A DNA stretch of 5,354 nt, from assembly GCA_043782755.1 (NCBI GenBank), contig JAYWAC010000137.1, forward strand, positions 1 to 5,354, read 5' to 3'. The translations under genes were made by a program, and so were the position numbers. The stretch is from JADJYF01 sp043782755 (GTDB taxonomy: Bacteria; Pseudomonadota; Gammaproteobacteria; Ga0077536). Below the pieces are notes generated by a model. It saw only the letters and a program-made list of their open reading frames with translations. It was not told where the DNA came from and did no database searches. Shown here piece after piece: positions 1-5,298 of this stretch (position 1 is the first letter of the stretch; every line of letters begins with the position of its first letter).

Positions 1-376
1 CGCACGATTCCGCCGAAGAGGGCCTATAGGCTGGTAGCGCCAGAAGCGGTGTTGACCACCATCTACCGCCTCAAGCCCGAGACCCTCGAAGTGGCGCTAT
101 CGCCACTGCGTCTGGTCGGCTTGAGCATGGTTTTCGAGGCAGTCGGCACAGTGTTGCAGAACGCGCTGCTCGGCGCCGGCGACACGCGGCGCGTGATGCT
201 GACCACCAATCGCCAATCAGTGGCTGCTGTTGCTGCCCGCCGCCTATCTGGTCGATCCGTCCGCAGGTCTCGGGCTGACCGCGTTGTGGGCCTTGCAGGT
301 CGTCTCACGCATTCTGCAGGCGCTGCTCATCGCCGCTTACTGGCGTGGTCGGCGCTGGGCGAACATCAAGATCTGA
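1..376 (+). pseudogene. MATE-family multidrug efflux transporter, C-terminal part, frameshifted
   Basis: This is the 3' end of a membrane antiporter of the MATE family, which exports drugs or organic cations using a Na+ or H+ gradient. The frame open from base 1 reads PEAVLTTIYRLKPETLEVA and then LLGAGDTR, which fits the conserved MATE pattern of a pre-helix loop followed by a GAGDTR-like motif. At 208-209 the sequence accaccAAtcgcc appears to carry one extra A. Removing it restores TTIANQWLLLLPAAYLV and a hydrophobic C-terminal helix ending WANIKI and TGA at 374-376. Without the correction the frame runs on into meaningless Arg/Ser-rich sequence to 396. The first ten codons (RTIPPKRAYR) may be separated from LVAPEAV by another small deletion. 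The 5' end lies outside the window. I am confident of the family. Whether the insertion is real or a sequencing error cannot be judged here. Confidence 0.72.
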
Positions 377-429
377 ACCCTCGCCAGCGTTCGTGAGCCT
401 GCTGTTGCCTTCGGTAAAGACGAACAGTA

Positions 430-445
430 TCGAATTTATATTCGA
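430..445. repeat. Inverted repeat TCGAAT-TTAT-ATTCGA (copy 1 of a palindrome pair)
   Basis: This is a perfect 6-bp inverted repeat with a 4-bp spacer in the terC upstream region. The inner CGAAT-N4-ATTCG arms recur exactly at 480-493. It could be an operator for a dimeric regulator or, less likely, a minor hairpin after the MATE gene. No T-tract follows, so it is not a convincing terminator. Confidence 0.45.
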
Positions 446-469
446 CTAAGCGGAAAACCACCTCCTTCC

Positions 470-475
470 TATACT
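470..475 (+). promoter_or_regulatory. Possible -10 element of the terC operon promoter
   Basis: TATACT matches the sigma-70 -10 consensus at five of six positions. It lies in the only AT-rich patch upstream of terC, 32 bases before the start codon, between the two CGAAT-N4-ATTCG palindromes. No good -35 hexamer is seen at 16-18 bases spacing, so an activator-dependent promoter or a chance match are both possible. Confidence 0.3.
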
Positions 476-479
476 GCCG

Positions 480-493
480 CGAATAGCAATTCG
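480..493. repeat. Inverted repeat CGAAT-AGCA-ATTCG (copy 2 of a palindrome pair)
   Basis: This has the same 5-bp arms and the same 4-bp spacer length as the palindrome at 431-444, 49 bp further downstream. It lies just after the possible -10 element and before the terC ribosome binding site, a position where a bound protein would block transcription. The binding protein is unknown. Confidence 0.45.
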
Positions 494-507
494 AGCAGGC
501 GGCAACA

Positions 508-1497
508 ATGGAAACGATAGGAACATGGTGGATGTGGGCGGCCTTCGTGGCTGTTGTGCTGGTGATGCTGGCGGTCGACCTGTTCATGGTCGGTGGTGGA
601 CGCGAGCACCGCGTCAGCGTCAAAGAAGCCGCCACCTGGTCGGTGGTGTGGGTGGTGTTGTCGTTGGTTTTCGCCGGCGCCCTGTGGTGGTATCTCGACG
701 GCGCCATGGGTCGCGAGCTCGCCAACGCCAAGGCGGTTGAATTCGTCACCGGTTATCTCATCGAGAAGTCGCTCGCCATCGACAACGTGTTCGTGTGGCT
801 GATGCTGTTCTCGTTCTTCGCCGTGCCCTTGGAATTGCAGAAGCGCGTGCTGCTATACGGCGTACTGGGCGCTATTGTCATGCGCACCGTGATGATCTTC
901 GCCGGCGTGTGGCTGATCGCGAAGTTCCACTGGATACTTTATGTGTTCGGCGCCTTCCTGCTCGTCACCGGCGTGAAGATGTGGCTGTTCGCCGATGCCA
1001 CGCCCGATCTCGCGAATAATCCGCTGCTGAAGTGGATGCGCGGCCACATGAAGGTCACCGACCACCTGGAAGGTGAGCGCTTCTTCGTGATGCGTGAAGA
1101 AGGCGGCACCCTGGTGCGTTATGCGACACCGATGTTCCTGGTGTTGGTGTTAGTGGAGGCCTCGGATCTGATCTTCGCGGTGGATTCCATCCCGGCCATC
1201 TTTGCCATCACCACCGACCCCTTCATCGTGCTGACCTCCAACGTGTTCGCCATTCTCGGTCTGCGCGCGATGTACTTCCTGTTGGCCGATATGGCGAGCC
1301 GCTTCTCGCTGCTGAAATACGGCCTGGCGCTGGTCTTGATGTTCATCGGTGTGAAGATGCTGCTGCTCGACATCTACAAGATTCCGGTCTCGGTCTCGCT
1401 CGGAGTGGTGGCGCTGATCATCGCTGTGTCGGTGGTAATGTCGCTGCGACGACGCGGCGGCAAGGTGAGCGTCACGCCGCGCTCGGACCACAATTGA
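508..1497 (+). CDS. TerC/Alx-family integral membrane protein, probable metal (Mn2+) exporter
   Basis: A complete 329-residue member of the TerC family, polytopic inner-membrane proteins linked to manganese export, tellurite resistance and alkaline or metal stress. Hydrophobic segments lie at about residues 8-28, 43-61, 92-106, 113-138, 141-160, 206-225, 238-260, 270-288 and 293-311. The two family signatures are clear: EKSLAIDN (86-93) in the first half and VEASDLIFAVDSIPA (216-230) in the second, with the acidic residues thought to line the metal path, followed by TSNVFAILGLRAMYFLL. The C-terminus is basic (RRRGGK). The ATG at 508 gives the usual N-terminus, though its Shine-Dalgarno sequence (AGGCGG, 497-502) is only fair. 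It is the first gene of the cluster, and the ftsH pseudogene begins 15 bases after its stop. Length and motifs indicate an intact gene. Substrate and exact subfamily cannot be fixed from sequence alone. Confidence 0.93.
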   Translation: METIGTWWMWAAFVAVVLVMLAVDLFMVGGGREHRVSVKEAATWSVVWVVLSLVFAGALWWYLDGAMGRELANAKAVEFVTGYLIEKSLAIDNVFVWLMLFSFFAVPLELQKRVLLYGVLGAIVMRTVMIFAGVWLIAKFHWILYVFGAFLLVTGVKMWLFADATPDLANNPLLKWMRGHMKVTDHLEGERFFVMREEGGTLVRYATPMFLVLVLVEASDLIFAVDSIPAIFAITTDPFIVLTSNVFAILGLRAMYFLLADMASRFSLLKYGLALVLMFIGVKMLLLDIYKIPVSVSLGVVALIIAVSVVMSLRRRGGKVSVTPRSDHN

Positions 1498-1499
1498 AT

Positions 1500-1505
1500 A
1501 AGGGG
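1500..1505 (+). promoter_or_regulatory. Ribosome binding site marking the original ftsH start
   Basis: AAGGGG lies seven bases before the ATG at 1513, in the short gap after terC. It identifies 1513 as the ancestral ftsH start, although that frame meets TAG three codons later. The later GTG (1567) and ATG (1570) have no comparable site. Confidence 0.7.
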
Positions 1506-1512
1506 CACGAAC

Positions 1513-3143
1513 ATGGAAAAGTAGACGCAGTTTTCGCTATGGTATTTCGCCTTCGCCCTGCTCGGGGTGATGTTCCTCCACAATCTGTGGGTGGGCGTGC
1601 GCGACACCGCATCGATTCCCTATAGTGAATTCCAGACCCTCGCCCGCGACGGCAAGATCAGCGAGGTCACCATCTCCAGCGGCCACATCGTCGGTACTCT
1701 GACCGCGCCGCGCGATGGCAAGACCCGCTTTGCCACCGCGCGCATCGACCCGACACTAGCCAAGGAACTCGGTCAATATCCACTCAAATTCAGCGGCATG
1801 GTCGAGAGCACTTTCCTGCGCGATCTGTTGAGCTGGGTGGTACCGGCGGTGGTGTTCGTCGCGATCTGGGTGTTCGTCATGCAGCGGTATTCGAATCGGA
1901 TGGGCAATGGCGGCTTCATGAACATCGGCAAGAGCAAGGCCAAGGTGTATGTGGAGACCCATACCCGCATCGACTTCGCCGATGTTGCCGGCGTCGACGA
2001 AGCCAAACAGGAGTTACAGGAGATCGTCGGCTTTCTGAAAGATCCGGACCGCTATGGACGGCTCGGTGGTCGCGCGCCCAAGGGCGTATTGTTGGTCGGC
2101 CCGCCCGGCACCGGCAAGACTCTGCTGGCGCGCGCCGTGGCGGGAGAAGCGGGCGTGCCGTTCTTCTCCATCTCTGGGTCCGAATTCGTCGAGATGTTCG
2201 TCGGGGTCGGCGCGGCGCGGGTACGAGATCTGTTCGAGCAGGCCCGCGCCAAGGGTCTGGTGCTGCTCGGCGCCACCAATCGTCCGGAAGTGCTGGACCC
2301 GGCCCTGCTGCGGGCTGGCCGCTTCGATCGACAAGTTTTGCTCGACCGCCCCGACAAGGGCGGTCGCATCGACATCCTGCGTGTACACGCCAAGAAGATT
2401 CGGCTCGCCGAGCACGTCGATATCGCGCGCGTCGCGGATCTGACACCGGGCTTCACCGGTGCCGAACTCGCCAATCTATGCAACGAGGCCGCACTCGCCG
2501 CCACGCGGCGTAACGCAAGCACGGTGGCACTCGAAGACTTCACCGTCGCCATCGAACGCATCATCGCCGGTCTCGAGCGCAAGAGTCGTGTCCTGTCGCT
2601 GCGCGAGCGCGAGTTCGTGGCCCATCACGAAATGGGCCATGCGCTGGTGGCGATGGCGCGCTCGGCTACACCATTCAGCGACCGATCGACGAGCGCTATC
2701 TCATGACCCGCGAGGAACTGGAAAACCGTATGGTTGTGCTGCTCGGTGGCCGCGCCGCAGAAGAATTGATCTTCGGTCACTTCTCGACCGGCGCGGCCGA
2801 CGACTTGATCAAGACCACCGGCATCGCTCAAGCCATCGTCACGCGCTATGGCATGCATGGCGAACTCGGCCACGTCGTCTACGACCAGCAGCGTAGCAAC
2901 TTCCTGGGGCAGATCGCGCCGTTGTTCGGCGACAAGCCCTATAGCGAACAAACCGCGCGGGAGATCGATTTGGCGGTACGCGAGTTAGTCGCCGCGGCCT
3001 ATGGGCGCACCCTGGAACTGCTGCGTGCGCGGGAAACGCTGTTACGCAGCGCCGCCGCTGAACTGCTCGCGCGCGAGACCTTGAACGAGAGCGAACTGGA
3101 ACGCATACGCGCGGCGGCCGCACCGCTGCCGCAGGCGGCGTGA
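1513..3143 (+). pseudogene. ftsH: FtsH-family AAA membrane metalloprotease, broken by an amber codon and two deletions
   Basis: FtsH is a hexameric inner-membrane ATPase and zinc protease that degrades misfolded membrane proteins. The frame starts at 1513 (MEK) and meets TAG at 1522-1524, then continues TQFSLWYFAF, the normal first membrane helix. A periplasmic region, a second helix (about 1825-1884), Walker A GPPGTGKT (2098-2121), the pore region EMFVGVG and the arginine-finger region ATNRPEVLDPALLRAGRFDR are all present. Between K (2251) and G (2254) roughly 45 residues, including Walker B and its DE, are missing in frame. The zinc motif HEMGH is at 2626-2640. After VAMA (to about 2658) another roughly 18 residues are gone and the frame shifts, so the open frame ends at 2706 while the remainder (GALGYTIQRP, then STGAADDL with the third zinc ligand, probably Asp at 2802-2804) continues in the next frame to TGA at 3141-3143. 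The present length of about 543 codons plus the missing parts gives the usual 600 or so. An active product is very unlikely. Confidence 0.9.
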
Positions 3144-3772
3144 TCGCATCGACGCGCATCAAGCTCGCATTGCTGCTGGGGCTCGCCAGCCTCGCGCTGC
3201 TGAAGATAGGCGTCCTGCAGATCTGCGCTGCAGGGCGCTGTCGCGTGCTGGCTTTCGATGCGTCAGTATTGACCACTCTGCAGGGTTGGCGTACACCGGC
3301 CCTCGACAATTTCTTCGCCCTGGTCACCTGGGCCAGTTCGCTCTATGTGCTGCTGCCCTTGGCCGTGCTGCTGGCCCTCACGGATCGACGTGCCATTGGC
3401 TACTACCAGCGCGGGTTTGTGGTACTCGCACTGCTCAGCAACTGGCTCGTCATCCATCTCGCGAAACTGCTGATCGCGCGACCCCGACCAACGCCCTTCG
3501 AAGCCCTCATCGCACTGCCTGCCGATGACAGCTTCCCCAGCGCCCATGCCGCCCAGATCAAGGCCTTTGCCTGTGCGTGGTTGTTACGTCCGAGCGTTCG
3601 CTCGTCCCTACCCGTGGCGGTACTAATAACGACGACGGTGCTGACAGTGTGCCTGTCGCGACTCTACCTGCAGGTGCACTATCCAAGCGATGTGCTCTAC
3701 GGCATGGCGGCCTCGGCCCTATGGGTAGTCGCCTTGCGCATGCTGTATACCGATGCGGAGAATGCGCCATGA
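3140..3772 (+). CDS. PAP2-superfamily membrane lipid phosphatase
   Basis: A complete 210-residue integral membrane phosphatase of the PAP2 (type 2 phosphatidic acid phosphatase) family, which also includes undecaprenyl pyrophosphate phosphatases and phosphatidylglycerophosphatase B. All three catalytic motifs are present in order: KX6RP (K109 to R116-P117), the PSAH form of PSGH (133-136, with His136 as the acid/base), and SRX5HX3D (S173, R174, H180, D184; SRLYLQVHYPSD). Membrane segments are visible at about 8-30, 57-80, 92-108, 155-172 and 187-201. The start is GTG at 3140, overlapping the ftsH pseudogene stop as GTGA, which suggests translational coupling. The stop overlaps dgkA as ATGA. 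Its substrate cannot be named from sequence. The neighbouring lipid kinase suggests a phosphatidate or undecaprenyl (pyro)phosphate role. Confidence 0.88.
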   Translation: MIASTRIKLALLLGLASLALLKIGVLQICAAGRCRVLAFDASVLTTLQGWRTPALDNFFALVTWASSLYVLLPLAVLLALTDRRAIGYYQRGFVVLALLSNWLVIHLAKLLIARPRPTPFEALIALPADDSFPSAHAAQIKAFACAWLLRPSVRSSLPVAVLITTTVLTVCLSRLYLQVHYPSDVLYGMAASALWVVALRMLYTDAENAP

Positions 3773-4164
3773 GAAACAAGTTTCTCGGTACCGGCGACCC
3801 CGGCTATCACCCCTTGCGCAAACTGCCCACCATCTTCTCAGGCCTGCGTTACGCGGTGATCTATGATTTATCGGTCACCTATAAGCTCGTGCTCTCGGTG
3901 GTCGTGCTGGTCGCGGCATTCATGCTGCGCAGCTCCCTCGACTTCCTGCTGATCTTCTGCGCCACCGCCTTCATGCTGGTCGCGGAAATCTTCAACAGCG
4001 CCATCGAAGCGCTGTGCGATTTCGTTGAGACGCGGCATAACGAGAAGATAAAGATGATCAAGGATATTGCCGCAGCGGCGGTCGGCCTCGCCATATTGAC
4101 CTGGCTCACGGTGTTGGGGGTAGAGGTGGCGGGTATGTTTGGTGTTGAACGACGGAGCGTTTAA
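3769..4164 (+). CDS. dgkA: Diacylglycerol/undecaprenol kinase family protein (DgkA-like)
   Basis: A complete 131-residue small membrane kinase of the DgkA family, which phosphorylates diacylglycerol (proteobacterial type) or undecaprenol (Gram-positive type) with ATP at the inner membrane. The signature AEIFNSAIEALCD is at residues 72-84, with Glu73, Asn76 and Glu80 corresponding to the catalytic/metal site. KDIAAAAVG (98-106) forms the second conserved block. Three membrane helices are visible at about 38-53, 57-76 and 100-117. The N-terminal GLRYAVIYDLSV block replaces the NEAAFRQE helix of the E. coli enzyme and aligns an Asp (residue 33) with its metal-binding Glu28. The ATG at 3769 overlaps the PAP2 stop (ATGA). 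The frame stays open upstream to 3577, but that part lies inside the PAP2 gene and lacks kinase character, so it is not part of the product. Last gene of the cluster, with no terminator hairpin with a T-tract after it. Confidence 0.88.
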   Translation: MRNKFLGTGDPGYHPLRKLPTIFSGLRYAVIYDLSVTYKLVLSVVVLVAAFMLRSSLDFLLIFCATAFMLVAEIFNSAIEALCDFVETRHNEKIKMIKDIAAAAVGLAILTWLTVLGVEVAGMFGVERRSV

Positions 4165-4186
4165 CGCAGACGTATTGTCGTCGGCG

Positions 4187-4402
4187 ATGACGACCAGCGG
4201 CGTGCAGCATGCGCCCGACCGGCCTATCGGTCGGTACCGGACAGGACACAGGCTTCTCGGTCACCAACGCATACCGGCCGTCGGCATTGGTGGTGAAGCG
4301 GCCGCGCAGATTCCATTCCGGCGCGCTTGCATCCTGCACGTCGTAAAAGCCATTGGCACCGTAGGGCAGGTCGGGCGAACCCGGCACGAAGGACGGCCCG
4401 CG
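4187..4402 (-). pseudogene. Intradiol ring-cleavage dioxygenase remnant, internally deleted and truncated
   Basis: On the minus strand this reads GPSFVPGSPDLPYGA, then directly NGFYDVQDASAPEWNLRGRF, TTNADGRYALVTEKPVSCPV and PVGRMLHAAGRH. The order and motifs are those of intradiol dioxygenases (catechol or hydroxyquinol 1,2-dioxygenase type), non-haem Fe(III) enzymes that open catecholic rings. In that family about 40-50 residues, including a VDVWQA-like strand, normally separate LPYGA from NGFYDVQ. They are missing in frame at about 4352-4360. The first iron-ligand Tyr (GFY, codon 4343-4345) is kept. The second is Cys (SCP instead of SYP, codon 4241-4243). Similarity stops right after GRH (4187-4189), so the RPAHxH histidines are absent. 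No proper start codon exists. The gene is dead and lies convergent to dgkA. The exact substrate class is unknown. Confidence 0.72.
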
Positions 4403-4465
4403 GTCGGCGCCTATCGGCAGCACAGGAATGCGGCGATAACCACCCGTCAGCGCCAGACGCGACGT
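4403..4465 (-). pseudogene. Short glutathione S-transferase-like fragment fused in frame to the dioxygenase remnant
   Basis: The minus-strand frame immediately upstream of the dioxygenase remnant reads SRLALTGGYRRIPVLPIGAD. This closely resembles the thioredoxin-fold segment of GST-like proteins, where LTGGYRKxPVLQIGAD precedes a cis-Pro loop and an active-site-proximal acidic residue. Only about 20 residues remain. Going upstream, a TGA at 4475-4477 closes the frame. Going downstream, the sequence switches at about 4400-4403 to the dioxygenase, with no break in frame. I infer a deletion that joined two neighbouring minus-strand genes. The match is short, so the family call rests on one motif. 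Confidence 0.5.
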
Positions 4466-4502
4466 GTCGCGTGCTCACCTTATCGCCGCGAGATTAAGCC
4501 GG

Positions 4503-4508
4503 TATATT
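4503..4508 (+). promoter_or_regulatory. Possible -10 element before the CocE-like stub
   Basis: TATATT matches the -10 consensus at five of six positions and lies 28 bases before the ATG at 4537, in a locally AT-rich stretch. The 17-bp-distant TTATCG (4480-4485) is a poor -35. The surrounding 9-mer TATATTCGA also occurs at 437-445 upstream of terC. This is weak evidence. Confidence 0.25.
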
Positions 4509-4524
4509 CGATTCAAGTAAGCAA

Positions 4525-4530
4525 CAGGAG
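4525..4530 (+). promoter_or_regulatory. Ribosome binding site of the CocE-like stub
   Basis: CAGGAG with a six-base gap to the ATG at 4537 is a good Shine-Dalgarno sequence and fixes the start of the following truncated reading frame. Confidence 0.6.
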
Positions 4531-4536
4531 TGAATC

Positions 4537-4683
4537 ATGGTCGCTGGGAGTCGCGCCGAATACCGCATCAAGATCGAAAACTATGTGTCCGCCGCCACGC
4601 GCGAAGGCACCAAGCTCTATGCCGATATCTATTGCCCCACCGCCGGACGCTTTCCCGTTATCCTGCTGCCTGTGATTTTCTGA
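4537..4683 (+). pseudogene. CocE/NonD (peptidase S15-like) hydrolase, N-terminal 48-codon stub
   Basis: The frame from ATG 4537 contains SAATREGTKLYADIYCPTAG and RFPVILLP. This is the opening of the alpha/beta-hydrolase domain in CocE/NonD or X-Pro dipeptidyl-peptidase-like enzymes, where a (M/T)RDGTxLxADVYRP strand is followed by G(R/K)FPVILxRTPY. After VILLP the expected TPYG is replaced by VIF and TGA (4681-4683). The catalytic Ser, Asp and His, which lie hundreds of residues further on in full-length members of 500-700 residues, are absent. The start has a good ribosome binding site (4525-4530), so a 48-residue peptide could still be made. The stop lies six bases before the LysR-type start, which would permit coupled translation. 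This is most simply the 5' remnant of a gene whose body was deleted. Confidence 0.65.
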
Positions 4684-4689
4684 TCTCCG

Positions 4690-5298
4690 ATGCAGCATCC
4701 CAACTACAAGCATCTTTATTACTTCTGGGTTATCGCTCACGAAAAGAGTCTGACGCGCGCGGCGGAACGTCTGCATCTCACGCCCCAGACCTTGTCCGGT
4801 CAGCTTGCCAAACTCGAGGACTATGTCGGTTCGCCGCTGTTCGACCGCCGTGGCCGTCGTCTGGCCTTGAGCGAGACCGGACAGTTGGTGCTCGACTACG
4901 CCGATTCGATGTTCAACGCTGGCCAGGAACTGGTCGAGATTCTTGACGGACGCCGCCTCGGTCGACTCGGGCGTTTGCGCATCGGTGTCAGTGACGTGGT
5001 GCCGAAGCTGCTGACCTACCGCTTCCTGCGGAAGGCGGTAGAAGCCTTCGACGATTACTTCCTGTCGGTGTATGAAGGCAAACACGAAGAACTGATAGCC
5101 AGTCTCGCCGCGCATCGTATCGATGTCGTAATCTCCGACCGTGCTTCCGACGAGACCCAGGCGGCCAAGACCTATTCCCATCTGCTCGGCAGCACCGAAG
5201 TCAGTATCTTCGCGCGCAACGATCGCGTGCGTAAGTTGACGCGTGGTTTTCCACACATATATGGACCCACCCCCGTTTGCAAGTCGATGCCTATTTGA
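4690..5298 (+). pseudogene. NhaR-like LysR-family transcriptional regulator, C-terminally truncated
   Basis: A 202-codon frame opens with NYKHLYYFWVIAHEKSLTRA and continues AAERLHLTPQTLSGQLAKLE, the winged helix-turn-helix (about residues 5-64) and linker helix typical of LysR regulators. The KHLYYFW start and the later VSDVVPKLLTYRFL and HRIDVVISDRA blocks are those of the NhaR subgroup. E. coli NhaR activates the Na+/H+ antiporter gene nhaA and stress genes. Family similarity holds to RGFP (about residue 188). The frame then reads HIYGPTPVCKSMPI and ends at 5296-5298, about 100 residues short of the usual 300. Other frames just downstream show LQVDAYL and FDFALIEIAA, which could be scrambled remains of the effector domain. 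The start at 4690 has no good Shine-Dalgarno sequence but sits six bases after the CocE stub stop. The DNA-binding half is intact. A regulated response is unlikely without the full effector domain. Confidence 0.75.

Noticed and set aside
377..507. Manganese (yybP-ykoY) riboswitch upstream of terC
   Set aside because: TerC genes often follow this riboswitch, but the characteristic conserved purine-rich and paired segments are not seen in the 131 bases available. Only small palindromes and a possible -10 are present.
1567..2706. A shorter functional FtsH starting at GTG 1567 or ATG 1570
   Set aside because: That start cuts into the first membrane helix, has no ribosome binding site, and the frame lacks Walker B and ends before the third zinc ligand.
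3577..3768. N-terminal extension of the DgkA frame
   Set aside because: The extra 64 codons lie wholly within the PAP2 gene, which has all its motifs, and show no kinase or membrane character. The ATGA overlap start at 3769 is natural.
4215..4234. GC hairpin (CCGACCG-N6-CGGTCGG) as an operon terminator after dgkA
   Set aside because: No T-tract follows on either strand, and the bases encode the PTDRPVGR part of the dioxygenase remnant, which explains the repeat.
4222..4417. Direct repeat GCCTATCGG at 4222-4230 and 4409-4417
   Set aside because: A single 9-bp repeat in GC-rich coding-derived sequence is expected by chance. It does not match the inferred deletion junctions.
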